Part shown: one piece after another, positions 46,179-55,788 of the stretch
Position numbering within the stretch: the stretch's first letter is position 1
Layout: the number at the start of each line of letters is the position of its first letter
Assembly (NCBI GenBank): GCA_019634635.1
Contig: JAHCBB010000013.1
Location: 1 to 64,000 of the forward strand
Direction: 5' to 3'
Origin: Verrucomicrobiia bacterium
GTDB lineage: Bacteria; Verrucomicrobiota; Verrucomicrobiia; Limisphaerales; UBA9464
DNA length: 64,000 bases
The notes under the pieces: model-generated
The model's database searches: none
What the model was told of the DNA's origin: nothing
The model's input: only the letters and a program-made list of their open reading frames with translations
Made by a program: the position numbers and the translations under genes

Positions 46179-46496
46179 TCAACGACGGCTCAACAGCACC
46201 CCGAGCACCAACCCAAATCCGAAGGCGACCCCCACCGATTCCCAGGGATGCGACCGCACCGCCTCGTCAGTCTCCCGCAATCCGCGACGCACCTGATCGA
46301 GGGTCCGGCCCTGCAGTTCCTCGCAGGTGCCGCGTGCGGACCGCAGGGCGGCGTTGAGCCGGGTCCTCAGTTCCTCAATGCGGGTATCGGCCTGGCCGGC
46401 GGTGGCCGCCAGCAGCGCCTCGGCATCGCGGGCAAGGATTCGAAGATCATCCACCACCTTGTCGGCGGTGATCGTGGACACTTTGGAGTCATTCAT
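46179..46496 (-). CDS. DUF883 (ElaB/YqjD-like) membrane-anchored protein
   Basis: The 105-residue protein matches the DUF883 layout. A helical region (DKVVDDLRILARDAEALLAA, LRTRLNAALRSARGTCEELQ) is followed by VRSHPWESVGVAFGFGLVLG and a final LLSRR, the classic C-terminal membrane anchor with the HPW motif. E. coli relatives (YqjD, ElaB, YgaM) bind ribosomes and anchor them in the inner membrane in stationary phase. It is the first gene of a three-gene set with YqjE-like and YqjK-like neighbours. Confidence 0.82.
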   Translation of the reverse strand: MNDSKVSTITADKVVDDLRILARDAEALLAATAGQADTRIEELRTRLNAALRSARGTCEELQGRTLDQVRRGLRETDEAVRSHPWESVGVAFGFGLVLGVLLSRR

Positions 46497-46589
46497 GGTG
46501 ATTCAGATTCGGAGTTCGCAACCCCGGGAGCCTAGCCCGTCGGGGCGGTCCGCGGCAAATGGAGGTTCTGCCGGGGGCCGGGCCGGCAT

Positions 46590-47618
46590 TCACGCCATGC
46601 CGGAGGCGCGCAGCACGGTTTCCTGGACGATGCGCTCGACCCCGGCGGTCACCGGCAGCGGCGCTTCGCCGCGAACGGCCGCGGCCAGGGCCTGCAGTTC
46701 GCCCACATAGCGGCGGTACGGGGGCAGGTCCACGCCCACCATCCCGACCGGAGGGATCCGGTCCCCGGGGGCCAGATCGAACCCAAGAACGGGGGGCTCG
46801 ACCGGTTGTAATCGCGCGAGGCCGCGGGTGCCCGTCACCTCGACGCACCGGTGGGCTCCCGCCCCCGGCTGACGCGGCGCACTCGTGATGAGCGCCAGCG
46901 CCCGCGGGTACTCCAGCACGGCCAGCGTATTGTCGGCGAGGTCGTCCCCCGGCATTCCAAGGCGCTGCAGGAACGGCGTCACGCGATCCGGACGCCCCAG
47001 CAGGCGCACCACAAAATCCACGAGATGACATCCCTGTTCGAACATCGCCCCGCCCGCGAAGGCCGCCCACTCGCGTCGGGACTCCGCGCCGGCCAGCGTG
47101 TTCATGGTGGCCCGGACCAGGAAGACCTCGCCCAGGCGCCCGTCCCGTACCGCCTCCTCCATCGCGGCCAACCCGGGATGATGCCGCCACATGTAGCCCA
47201 CCTGGAACACCCTCCGGCGCTCGGCCGCGAGCGCCACCAGCGTGTCGAGGGCCGCCAGGGTGTCCGCCGGGGGTTTCTCCACGTGCACATGCTTCCCGGC
47301 CTCCAGGGCACGCCGGGCGTCCTCGGCATGCCGGGCCACTTCAGACTCCACGACCACCACCTCCGCCCGGGCCACGAGTTCCTCAAACGGGATCCAGGGC
47401 ACCGCCGGACGATGCCGCGCCCGCACAGCGGCCTCCCCTTCATGAACCCCGATCACTTCAAACGCACCGGACTCCAAGGCCGCCTCGAGCTTGCCCTGGA
47501 AGTGGGAATGTCCGGCTCCAAGAAACGCGAGGCGAATTCGCGGCGCGCCGGGTTCGGCAGCGGCGAGGATCCCGCCCACCCCCGCTGCGCCGGCAAGAAA
47601 GTGTCGGCGGGAAATCAT
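46590..47618 (-). CDS. Tat-exported Gfo/Idh/MocA-family oxidoreductase
   Basis: Starting at MISRRHFLAGAAGVGGILAA, the 342-residue protein has a twin-arginine signal. A Rossmann domain follows (IRLAFLGAGHSHFQGKLEAA), then KHVHVEKPPADTLAALDTLV with the family EKP motif, VFQVGYMWRHHPGLAAMEEA and FEQGCHLVDFVVRLLG with the catalytic-type HLVD. These enzymes use NAD(P) to oxidise sugars. Tat export lets the folded, cofactor-loaded protein reach the periplasm, a pattern common in PVC bacteria. A longer start at 47666 would add 16 residues without improving the signal. It is divergent from HPr. Confidence 0.85.
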   Translation of the reverse strand: MISRRHFLAGAAGVGGILAAAEPGAPRIRLAFLGAGHSHFQGKLEAALESGAFEVIGVHEGEAAVRARHRPAVPWIPFEELVARAEVVVVESEVARHAEDARRALEAGKHVHVEKPPADTLAALDTLVALAAERRRVFQVGYMWRHHPGLAAMEEAVRDGRLGEVFLVRATMNTLAGAESRREWAAFAGGAMFEQGCHLVDFVVRLLGRPDRVTPFLQRLGMPGDDLADNTLAVLEYPRALALITSAPRQPGAGAHRCVEVTGTRGLARLQPVEPPVLGFDLAPGDRIPPVGMVGVDLPPYRRYVGELQALAAAVRGEAPLPVTAGVERIVQETVLRASGMA

Positions 47619-47726
47619 GGGGTCAGCCTGCCCGGCCGGCCCTCGGGCATCACACCAATTTTTCATTCACCGCCATCGTTCCAGGATTGGCAATTGGACA
47701 TTCCCACCCCAGCCTTGGCGGCGCGA

Positions 47727-48023
47727 GTGAGCCCCTCCATCGTCCACAAATCTCCGTCCGTCTCCCGGGAAGTAACCGTGTCCAACCAGCTGGGCATTCA
47801 CGCGCGTCCGTCCGCGCAATTCGTCAAGCTGGCCAGCCGGCACGTTTGCGATGTGTGGATTGAAAAGGATGACGAGACGATCAACGGCAAAAGCATCATG
47901 GGATTGCTCATGCTGGCGGCGGGGCCCGGCTCCGTCCTGCGCATCATCTGCAGCGGTCCGGGGTGCGAGGAGGCCCTGCGCGAGCTGGTGGATCTGGTCG
48001 AAGGCAAGTTTGGCGAGCTTTAA
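47727..48023 (+). CDS. HPr-family phosphocarrier protein
   Basis: The 98-residue protein starts at GTG 47727. REVTVSNQLGIHARPSAQFV holds the active-site His25 (GIHARP), and ETINGKSIMGLLMLAA holds Ser56, the equivalent of the regulatory Ser46. It ends with an ordinary final helix (CEEALRELVDLVEGKFGEL). In bacteria without a full sugar PTS, HPr with HPr kinase serves regulation. No enzyme I, permease or kinase gene is near. It precedes gatC by 14 bases on the same strand, so the two are probably co-transcribed. Confidence 0.88.
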   Translation: MSPSIVHKSPSVSREVTVSNQLGIHARPSAQFVKLASRHVCDVWIEKDDETINGKSIMGLLMLAAGPGSVLRIICSGPGCEEALRELVDLVEGKFGEL

Positions 48024-48037
48024 CCGAAGGGGATCCG

Positions 48038-48319
48038 GTGTCCGATTTTAACATCCACTACGTGGCGCGCCTCGCGCGCATCGAACTGACCCCGGAGGAG
48101 GAGCGCCACCTGGGGGCGCAACTGGGCCACATCCTCGACTATGTGGCCAAGCTCCGGGAGGTGGATGTGAACGGCATCGAGCCGACCGCGCACGCGTTTC
48201 CCCTCGAAAACGTGACCCGCCCCGACGTGCCCTGCGATCCCCTGTCCCGGGAGGACGCCCTGCGCAACGCACCGGCCGCTTCCGGCGGCCTCTTCATCGT
48301 GCCCAAAATTGTGGAGTAA
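48038..48319 (+). CDS. gatC: Aspartyl/glutamyl-tRNA amidotransferase subunit C
   Basis: The 93-residue protein starts at GTG with GAAGGGG about 6 bases upstream. It has the GatC layout: FNIHYVARLARIELTPEEER, HILDYVAKLREVDVNGIEPT, and the end FPLENVTRPDVPCDPLSRED with FIVPKIVE. GatC stabilises the GatCAB complex that converts Glu-tRNA(Gln) or Asp-tRNA(Asn) to the amide. gatA and gatB normally follow, but here the next gene is on the other strand, so they must lie elsewhere. Confidence 0.92.
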   Translation: MSDFNIHYVARLARIELTPEEERHLGAQLGHILDYVAKLREVDVNGIEPTAHAFPLENVTRPDVPCDPLSREDALRNAPAASGGLFIVPKIVE

Positions 48320-48368
48320 CCCGCCCGGCATCGCCGTCGCCGTGCAATCCGGACGTCGCTCCCCGGAG

Positions 48369-50981
48369 TCAGGCTTCCGCGGAGAATGCCCCGACCGGCC
48401 CCAGCGAACACCAGCGCACCACCGGCTCCCCGCGGTCCCGTGAGGCGTCGAGGTCCACCTCGAACCGCGCCACCCAGTCATTCAGCCCCTGCGGGTCCAC
48501 CAGCACCTGGTCCACCTGCCAGAGACGCCGGTCCCGCACCGGCATGACATGGGTGTGCCGCCGGTTGCGCGCCTCGGGATCGAGCAGCATCCGCTCGTGC
48601 CCCTGCAGGTAGGCGGCGCACGCGGCGGACAGCGTCATCGCCGGATCGGGGGCCGGCCCGGCTTCGGACGGAGGCACCGGCCCGAACGCCGCCTTGTCGC
48701 CGGGCAGCGGCTCCAGGGCTGCAATCGCCGCACCCGGTTCCCCGTCGGCGACGGCCCTCAGGAAGGCGAACAGCCGGACGCGCACCGCAGCGGTGAATGC
48801 CTCAGCGTCCCGGGTGACATCCTGCGCCGCCGCCTCGGCGCCCGGCGGCCGGACTTCCGGGGCTGCGGCCGGCACGTGGTCTGGATTCCGCATCTTTTCC
48901 CACTCGTCCAGGAGGCTGGAGTCCACCTGCCGCAGCATGGTGGCAAGGTACGCCTCCATTTCCCGCACGGTGTCGTCCTTGGCCGCGTCCGGCACGGTCT
49001 GCGCCAGCACCTTGTACACGCCGTGGACGTGGCGCAGCAGGACCCCTTCGGCCCGCTGCAGATCATAGCGCCGGATGTAATCGGCGAAGGACCGGTACTC
49101 CTCAAACATTTCCCGGACGATGGACTTGGGCCGGATGTTCTCCTGCCCCACCCATGGATGTCTCCCGGCCCAGGCATTGAACGTGTCGTAAACGAATTCG
49201 CGCAGGGGTTTCGGATGTTCGAGCTTTTCGAGTTCCTCAAGGCGCTGATCGTAGTCCATCCCCTGCGCCTTCCACTCGGCCATCTTTTGTCCCCGGAGCC
49301 GGTACAACTGGGCGCGCAGGATCACCTCGGGGTCCTCGAGGATCGCCTCCACCAGCGTCAGCACGTCGAGGGCGTACCCGGGGGCCTCGCGATTGAGGAG
49401 CGGCAGGGAGTCGAGCAGGTAGAGGGACAGTTCATGGTTAAGCGAGAAGTCCTCGGGCAGGGCGACGTTCACGCGAAGCGCGGCACGACGGGCGCGACCC
49501 GGTGACGCATCGCCTGCGGGCACGAACTCGATGATCTGCCGGTCCACCAGCGATCGGAACAACTGCCAGGCCCGTCGGCGGTGGACCTTCTTCTGCCGGT
49601 CCGATTCGTGACAGTCCCGCAGGAGGTCCCGCATCGCCCGGCAGCCGTTGCCCGGACGCCCCAGCACCTGGAGCAGCATGGCGTGGGTCACCTGGAAGCG
49701 GGACGAGAGCCGCTCGGGCGGCGCGGCCTGGAGGCGCTCGAACGTCTTGCGGTCCCAGGCCACAAAGCCTTCCGGTGGCGCCCGCCGGCTGATCTTGCGT
49801 CCGGAGGATCGCGCCTTCTCCTCCAGCCTCAGGTTCTCGATCACGTGTTCGGGCGCCTGGGCGACCACCCAGCCCACGGCGTCGAAACCCTTCCGTCCGG
49901 CGCGCCCGGCAATCTGGTGGAAATCTCGTGCGGTGAGAATCGCCACCTTCTCCCCGTCGTACTTGCTGAGCCGCGTGAAGAGCACGGTGCGGATCGGCAC
50001 GTTGATGCCGACGCCGAGGGTGTCGGTGCCGCAGATGACCTTGAGCAGTCCCTTCTGGGCCAGCTGCTCGACCAGCACCCGGTACTTGGGCAGGAGACCG
50101 GCATGGTGCAGGCCGAGTCCGTGGCGCAGCCATTTGCGCAGGTCGGGACCATGAGGGCTGTTGAACCGGAACCCCTCGATGGCGGCGGTCACGGCGGCCT
50201 TCTCCTCACGGCCCGCCACGTTGAGGCTGGTGAAGTTCTGCACGTTCTCGGCCGCCTCGGCCTGGGTGAAGTGCACCACGTACACCGGGGCACGCCCCGC
50301 GGCGACCAGGCCCTCCAGTGTCTGGGCCAGGGGCGTCTCCGCGTACGAGAATTCCAGGGGCACCGGCCGGACCGCCGACGCCACGGTCGCCGTGGGATGC
50401 CCGTTCAACCGCGTCAACGCACCGGCGAAGGATGCGGTGTCCCCCAGGGTGGCCGACATCAGGAGAAACCGGGCCTGGGGCAACGTGAGCAGCGGCACCT
50501 GCCAGGCGACCCCGCGCTCCCGGTCGGAGTAGTAGTGAAATTCGTCCATCACCACATCCTGGACCCGCGCCTCCGGACCGTCCCGCAGGGCGATGTTTGC
50601 CAGGATCTCGGCGGTGCAGCACAGCACCGGCGCCCCGGGATTCACCGTGGCGTCGCCCGTGGACAACCCCACGTTGTCCGCCCCAAACTCGCGGCAGAGG
50701 GCCATCCACTTCTCGTTCACCAATGCCTTGATGGGGCAGGTATAGACCGACCGGCGCCCCCTCGCGAGCGACTGGAAGTGCAGCGCCGCGGCCACCAGGG
50801 ATTTCCCGGAACCGGTCGGGGTGTTGAGGATGACATTGCGATCCTCGAACAACTCCAGGATCGCCTCCTCCTGGGCCGGATACAGCTCGAGGTCACGCGC
50901 GGCGACGTGTTCCAGGAAGGCCCCGAGGAGGGCATCCGCCCCGGTCGAGGACAACCGCACCAGCTGATCGTAAAGCGTCAC
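48369..50981 (-). CDS. DEAD/DEAH-box helicase of the DUF3516 type (Ski2-like)
   Basis: The 870-residue protein has a RecA-like helicase core: [28 protein letters not shown] at 54-61, [32 protein letters not shown] as motif II, and [10 protein letters not shown] as motif III. Its second domain has [40 protein letters not shown] and [10 protein letters not shown] as motif VI. A long C-terminal part (from about 420) matches the layout of DUF3516 helicases. These Ski2-like enzymes act on RNA or DNA; the exact role is unclear. The GTG at 50981 is chosen because the frame further upstream runs through the repeat block. Confidence 0.85.
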   Translation of the reverse strand: MTLYDQLVRLSSTGADALLGAFLEHVAARDLELYPAQEEAILELFEDRNVILNTPTGSGKSLVAAALHFQSLARGRRSVYTCPIKALVNEKWMALCREFGADNVGLSTGDATVNPGAPVLCCTAEILANIALRDGPEARVQDVVMDEFHYYSDRERGVAWQVPLLTLPQARFLLMSATLGDTASFAGALTRLNGHPTATVASAVRPVPLEFSYAETPLAQTLEGLVAAGRAPVYVVHFTQAEAAENVQNFTSLNVAGREEKAAVTAAIEGFRFNSPHGPDLRKWLRHGLGLHHAGLLPKYRVLVEQLAQKGLLKVICGTDTLGVGINVPIRTVLFTRLSKYDGEKVAILTARDFHQIAGRAGRKGFDAVGWVVAQAPEHVIENLRLEEKARSSGRKISRRAPPEGFVAWDRKTFERLQAAPPERLSSRFQVTHAMLLQVLGRPGNGCRAMRDLLRDCHESDRQKKVHRRRAWQLFRSLVDRQIIEFVPAGDASPGRARRAALRVNVALPEDFSLNHELSLYLLDSLPLLNREAPGYALDVLTLVEAILEDPEVILRAQLYRLRGQKMAEWKAQGMDYDQRLEELEKLEHPKPLREFVYDTFNAWAGRHPWVGQENIRPKSIVREMFEEYRSFADYIRRYDLQRAEGVLLRHVHGVYKVLAQTVPDAAKDDTVREMEAYLATMLRQVDSSLLDEWEKMRNPDHVPAAAPEVRPPGAEAAAQDVTRDAEAFTAAVRVRLFAFLRAVADGEPGAAIAALEPLPGDKAAFGPVPPSEAGPAPDPAMTLSAACAAYLQGHERMLLDPEARNRRHTHVMPVRDRRLWQVDQVLVDPQGLNDWVARFEVDLDASRDRGEPVVRWCSLGPVGAFSAEA

Positions 50982-51062
50982 TGCGACGATCAAGCCACGG
51001 GAACCGTCCGCGGGCACGACCGGATGTTCCGGCGGGACGACGCCTGCCGCCCGGGCGCATCT

Positions 51063-51975
51063 CAATTCCTTGGATGAGGCGGAAAAGTCTCCCGGTCCAG
51101 CAACTCCCGTTTCAAGACAGCCACGACCCAGACTTGGCGGGGCAACACGGGAGTCCTCGCGAGCCGTCCGCGTATGCAGTCCCCACGGGTCAGGCACCAG
51201 GTCACCCGTACGGTTCGGCGGGAGCCTCACCCCACCGGGTAACGGCCTCACCCCATCAGGCTAGACCCGCAGCCCATCAGACCGCACATCAGTTCCCCAA
51301 CCCGGGGGGGACGCTCCGCAGAGCCGTCCGCGTGTGGGGTCGCCAAAGGTCCGGCTCGCGGCGACACGTACGGTTCGGCGGGAGCCTCACCCCGCCAGCT
51401 CACCCATCGCCCCCCCGGAACCTGAACGTAGGGGGACAGGTCATTGGTGGCTCGCAAACAGAGGGAGAGGTCAATGGTCCCGCAATTCCTTGGATGAGGC
51501 GGAAAAGTCTCCCGGTCCAGCAACTCCCGTTTCAAGACAGCCACGACCCAGACTTGGCGGGGCAATACGGGAGTCCTCGCGAGCCGTCCGCGTATGAAGT
51601 CCCCACGGGTCAGGCACCAGGTCACCCGTACGGTTCGGCGGGAGCCTCACCCCACCGGGTAACGGCCTCACCCCATCATGAACGTAGGGGGACAGCTCAT
51701 TGGTGGCTCGGCAGCCCATCAGACCGCACATCAGTTCCCAACCCGGTGGGGAGTCCTCGCGAGCCGTCCGCATATGCGGTCCCCACGGGTCACCGATCGC
51801 CCCCCGGAACCTCAACGTAGGGGGACAGGTCATTGGTGGCTCGGCACCCCATCAGACCGCACATCAGTTCCCCAACCCGGTGGGGACGCTCCGCGGAGCC
51901 GTCCGCGTGTGGGGTCGCCAAAGGCCCGGCTCGCGGCGACACGTACGGTTCGGCGGGAGCCTCACCCCACCGAAA
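51063..51975. repeat. 1-kb block of layered direct repeats upstream of the helicase gene
   Basis: 51063-51258 and 51483-51678 are a 196-base direct repeat with about two mismatches. A second pair of about 125 bases is shared by 51267-51395 and 51846-51972 (CCCATCAGACCGCACATCAG at its start). Each contains the core seen at 23546-24095 (CGCGAGCCGTCCGCG, then GTACGGTTCGGCGGGAGCC). GGGACAGGTC-type boxes lie at about 51433, 51688 (as GGGACAGCTC) and 51820. No gene is present. The helicase promoter must lie at or inside its left edge. Confidence 0.8.
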
Positions 51976-52037
51976 CTCTGAGAGGCACCCACTCCGGCCT
52001 TGTCGTCTCCCGACCGGGGAACTAACCCAAGGGAGGC

Positions 52038-52844
52038 ATGCGCTCCCCCACGGTCCCCCGCCCCGCGCGTCGCGGCTTCACACTCATCGAACTCCTGGTG
52101 GTCATTGCGATCATCGCGATCCTCGCCGGCATGCTGCTGCCGGCTCTCGCCCGGGCAAAAACCAAGGCCGCCGCGATGAAGTGCGTGAGCAACCTGAAGC
52201 AGATCGGGCTCGCGAATTTCATGTACGTCAACGACTCCGGAAGGGTCCTGCCGTACACGCTCAGCGGCGACCTCTGGATGCGGGCGCTCGTCGGATTGTA
52301 TTCCTCTGTGGATGCCGTCCGCATCTGCCCGACCGCCCCGTTCAATCCCAGACGGCCGACCGGTTCCGCGACCACCGCGTGGGTCTGGGGCAGCGAGCTC
52401 CGCCCGGGGACGCGCGAGCCCCGGTGGACGGGCAGCTACGCGCTCAACGGGTGGATGTATTCGGGGGACTGGCCGGACGGCGCGGGGCTCTTTCCGAGGG
52501 TGCGGAACGCCTTCCGAGCGGAGGCCGACATCGTGTCGCCCTCCACGACTCCCGTCTTCTGCGACGCGATGTGGGTGGATGCCTGGCCGCAGGAGCAGGA
52601 CCGTCCCGCCCCCAACCTGCTGGAAGGGGACTCCGGCCTGAATGCCGGGATGTCGCGCCTCGTGCTCGCCCGGCACGGTTCCGGGCCGTCGGGCGTGCCG
52701 CGCACCCTGCCCCGCGGCGCGCGCCTGCCCGGATCCATCAATCTGGTGTTTGCCGACGGCCACGCAGCCCCTTCGCTCAATGAGCGCCTCTGGGACCTGA
52801 CCTGGCACAAGAACTGGACCAACGGCACCCAGCGTCCGCGCTGA
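52038..52844 (+). CDS. Type II secretion/prepilin-like protein with N-terminal methylation domain
   Basis: The 268-residue protein begins with a short basic leader (RPARRG) and the prepilin cleavage motif [40 protein letters not shown] follows. Near the end, [14 protein letters not shown] holds the DG dipeptide of the H-X9-DG C-terminal domain found in verrucomicrobial and planctomycetal prepilin-like proteins. Prepilin peptidase would cut after the Gly and methylate the Phe. PVC genomes carry many such proteins whose role is mostly unknown. It is monocistronic, with the repeat block upstream and the convergent tolC-like gene downstream. Confidence 0.88.
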   Translation: MRSPTVPRPARRGFTLIELLVVIAIIAILAGMLLPALARAKTKAAAMKCVSNLKQIGLANFMYVNDSGRVLPYTLSGDLWMRALVGLYSSVDAVRICPTAPFNPRRPTGSATTAWVWGSELRPGTREPRWTGSYALNGWMYSGDWPDGAGLFPRVRNAFRAEADIVSPSTTPVFCDAMWVDAWPQEQDRPAPNLLEGDSGLNAGMSRLVLARHGSGPSGVPRTLPRGARLPGSINLVFADGHAAPSLNERLWDLTWHKNWTNGTQRPR

Positions 52845-52897
52845 CAGGGTGGAACGTGGCCCGGCGGACGTTCGCTTCCCGAAGAAGCACCTCCGGG

Positions 52898-54427
52898 TCA
52901 GGGAGCCGTGAGATCCTGCGCCGTCGCCGCCCGGTAGTCCGCCAGGGCCCGAAACACCTCGGCGGAGGCATCCACATCCAGATTCCTGGCGTCCATGGCC
53001 GCCTGCTCACGCAACTGGAGGGCCAGAAGATCGGTCGCTCCCAGGCGGAAACGGTCCTCCTCGGCCGCCAGCAATTCCTGCGCAAGGTCCACATTCAGCC
53101 GGGTCTGGCGGGTCTGGTCATGGGCGGCCAGATACGCGGAGAAGGCGTCCTGGATCTCGGTCTGGATCCGGTCCCGGGCGAACCGCTCCTCGTTGGACAA
53201 CTGCTCCAGCAATCCGTCCACCTCGACGATCCTTCCGCGCGCCTCACTGCGTTGGAGCGGCACCCGGAATTCAAGCCCGGCGCGCAACTGGGGCACGCTG
53301 AGGTCCTTGTAGAGCTCCTCCCCAAAGTTCTGGATCACGCTCACTCCGGCGTTGAGGTTGGGCTGGAGCTGATTGCGGGCCAGGCGGCGGTCCACCTCCA
53401 GTTTTTCACGGTTGAGCTGGAAGCGTCGCAGTTCGGGGCGGACCTGGAAGGCGGCGGCGACGGCCGGCCCCACCTGGGTGGCCGACAATTCCGGCATCTC
53501 GGGAAACCCGGGGGGCAGGCAGTCGAGCGGTGCCACGATCGGGCTGTCGTTGGGATCCCGGTAAAACAGGGACAGGGTCAGGGCCGCCGCCTCAAACCGG
53601 CGCCGGGACTGCAGCAGGGTCAGCTCGCGGGCGACGATCAGGCGCTCGTTGTCGGTCAGCACGATGCGGGGGATGAGGCCGGCGTCGAACTGGTTGGTAA
53701 GGGCGAAGGCGCGGGCGCGGGCGACGGAAAGCAGGTTCGAGGCGATCAGGTAGCGCTGGCCGTTGGCCACCCAGTTGAAGTAGGCGACGGAACCCGCCCG
53801 GACGAAATCGAGCTGCTGGCGGGCGATCAGCGGGTCGGCCAGTTTCTGGTCCAGGCGGGCCTTCAGTACGGCCGCGCGCCGCCGGTCAATGGATCCGTCG
53901 CGCAACAGCGGCACCTCCAGGCCCAGGCGCATTTCGCCCGCGCCCTCGGTGCGGGTGTAGTAGTAATCGGGCAGCCGGTCGCCCCAGGTGTAGCGATAGC
54001 CCCCGAAGATCGTGCTGCCCCAGATGCCGGTGAACTGCTCGAACCCCACGTCGCCCGTCCCTGTTTCATAGTAGCCGATTGGCGTCCCGAAGAGCTTCGC
54101 GAACGCGTTGAAGTCAAAGGGCCCGCTGGCGCTCTTCAGCCGCCCGGCCGCAATGTCCCGCTCAATGAGCGCCCCGAGCAGCGGCGGATACTGGTTCGTG
54201 ACCGAGGCCAGCACATGCTCGAGGTGCAACGGACAGGGACCCACCGCCTGCAGGGGCTCCACCGGCGCCACCCCGGCCTGAAGCAAGCCCACCAGCAACC
54301 CCAGCAGCGCCAGCACACCCCGGGGCCCGCGGGCCGCACCCGCCCGTCGCTGCGGGACGGACGGGACGCAAGGGACGCACGGGAATTTGGAATCGGCGGC
54401 GGCAACCATGACGGGGAACGATCTCAC
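52898..54427 (-). CDS. TolC-family outer-membrane efflux protein
   Basis: The 509-residue protein has a signal-like segment at about 37-52 and a TolC-type alpha-barrel layout. Two long helical hairpin halves carry VPLLRDGSIDRRRAAVLKAR, AAFQVRPELRRFQLNREKLE, LEFRVPLQRSEARGRIVEVD and AAEEDRFRLGATDLLALQLR. The last is the usual xxRFxxGxxDLL repeat of the family. It forms the outer-membrane channel for the exporter encoded upstream. The start is taken as the GTG overlapping the HlyD stop (GTGA). An ATG six codons later is also possible. Confidence 0.8.
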   Translation of the reverse strand: MRSFPVMVAAADSKFPCVPCVPSVPQRRAGAARGPRGVLALLGLLVGLLQAGVAPVEPLQAVGPCPLHLEHVLASVTNQYPPLLGALIERDIAAGRLKSASGPFDFNAFAKLFGTPIGYYETGTGDVGFEQFTGIWGSTIFGGYRYTWGDRLPDYYYTRTEGAGEMRLGLEVPLLRDGSIDRRRAAVLKARLDQKLADPLIARQQLDFVRAGSVAYFNWVANGQRYLIASNLLSVARARAFALTNQFDAGLIPRIVLTDNERLIVARELTLLQSRRRFEAAALTLSLFYRDPNDSPIVAPLDCLPPGFPEMPELSATQVGPAVAAAFQVRPELRRFQLNREKLEVDRRLARNQLQPNLNAGVSVIQNFGEELYKDLSVPQLRAGLEFRVPLQRSEARGRIVEVDGLLEQLSNEERFARDRIQTEIQDAFSAYLAAHDQTRQTRLNVDLAQELLAAEEDRFRLGATDLLALQLREQAAMDARNLDVDASAEVFRALADYRAATAQDLTAP

Positions 54428-55788
54428 CGCAGTCGCAGGGTGCCCGCGTTCGGACTCTCCTGCGCCGGACTGGCGGGAAAGCCGTTCAGACGCCGCCAGA
54501 CTTCATACCAGAACGGCACGCGGGCCGCGAGCACCCACCCCTGCGCCCGGACCCCCTGTCGAAGCACACGGCCGTCCGGCCACGACTCCAGTTGCTCGAC
54601 GCCGTCCACCACCACCTTGTCGGGATTCGGGGCGACCACGACGCGGAACTTGCCCTTGCCGTCGTCCGTCGGGTCCACAAAGACCACTTCACCGCCGAAG
54701 GTGCCGCGCGGGGCCCGGAACGGCCCAAGCACCGCCACGGCCGGCCAGCCCTCAAACTGCACGCGGACGTCGCTTCCGGGCATCACCGTACCGTCGGGAA
54801 GCACGTCCCGGGCGTGGGCCAGGGGCATGTCATTTCCATCCAGCCAGATTTCGATCATCCGGCTTTCCGTTTCGGGGATGATGACACAAATGGGCGACCC
54901 GGGACGCAGGTAGGTGCCCGGAGTGGCCTGAAGCGCGAGCACGATGCCGTCGCGCGGCGCCTCGACCACCTGTCGCCGCGCCTGGGCGAGCTGGATCTGC
55001 AACTGTCCAACCTGCAGGTCGGCGGCCGCCAGCTCCGCCTCGGCGCTGTCGCGGAGCGATTTGGTGTTGGCGATCGTGCCGCCGATGGAGGCCTCCTGCA
55101 GCGTCAGGTTGGCCCGTGCTGCCGCCAGGTCGGCCGCGGTGCTCTTTTGAGACAGCACGGCCAGCTCGTAGTCCTGCTCCGATGCCAGGCCCCGCTTGTC
55201 GCGAAACAGCTCCCGGATCCGCTGGAACCTCAGCTCGGCCGTCTCGGCGGCGATGGCAGCCGCGTTGATCCGCTCGTTGGCTGCCGCCACCGCGGCTTGA
55301 AGCGAAGCCTCCTGTTGAAGGATCTGCGCGGACAATTCGTTCGTGCGGCTGGCCAGGGAACGCCGCCGGCGCTCGGCGTCCGCCAGCTGCCGCTCCAGGT
55401 TGGCCACCAGGTTGGGATCGTTGTCCTCCAGCTCGATCAGGACGTCCCCGGCCTTCACCCGCTGGCCTTCCACGATGTGCGACTTGCGCACCACCCCCGG
55501 CACCCGCGCCTCGACATTGATGCGTCGCTCCAGCGGATCGTAGGCGATCACTTTCCCGGTCCCCGTGACCGACTGCTGCCACGGCATGAACGCCACCAGC
55601 ACAAGCGCCGTCACAATGGCCAGCGGAAGGGTCCGGTGGATCCAGTCCAGATTGCGCGTCGGGTCCACCAGCAGCATTGCCGGCACGCGCTCGACCGACT
55701 CGTGCAACGGAAGCGCCGAGTGGATGCGGTCCCGGACCGCTTCCGGCGCCCGGACCGCGACGGCTTCGGGTTGGAGTTTAGTGGTCAT
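54424..55788 (-). CDS. HlyD-family membrane-fusion (periplasmic adaptor) protein
   Basis: The 454-residue protein begins MTTKLQPEAVAVRAPEAVRD and has one membrane helix (LPLAIVTALVLVAFMPW). A biotinyl-lipoyl-like half follows (VVRKSHIVEGQRVKAGDVLI), then a long coiled-coil hairpin (about 150-290, LERQLADAERRRRSLASRTN) and the second lipoyl half (VVEAPRDGIVLALQATPGTY). It would link the inner-membrane exporter and the TolC-like channel. It overlaps the exporter gene by 11 bases and the tolC gene by 4, so the three are one operon. Confidence 0.85.
   Translation of the reverse strand: MTTKLQPEAVAVRAPEAVRDRIHSALPLHESVERVPAMLLVDPTRNLDWIHRTLPLAIVTALVLVAFMPWQQSVTGTGKVIAYDPLERRINVEARVPGVVRKSHIVEGQRVKAGDVLIELEDNDPNLVANLERQLADAERRRRSLASRTNELSAQILQQEASLQAAVAAANERINAAAIAAETAELRFQRIRELFRDKRGLASEQDYELAVLSQKSTAADLAAARANLTLQEASIGGTIANTKSLRDSAEAELAAADLQVGQLQIQLAQARRQVVEAPRDGIVLALQATPGTYLRPGSPICVIIPETESRMIEIWLDGNDMPLAHARDVLPDGTVMPGSDVRVQFEGWPAVAVLGPFRAPRGTFGGEVVFVDPTDDGKGKFRVVVAPNPDKVVVDGVEQLESWPDGRVLRQGVRAQGWVLAARVPFWYEVWRRLNGFPASPAQESPNAGTLRLR

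Noticed and set aside
50982..51251. 90-residue N-terminal extension of the helicase
   Set aside because: The extension is translated repeat sequence identical to that at 51483-51678. The GTG at 50981 is a better start.
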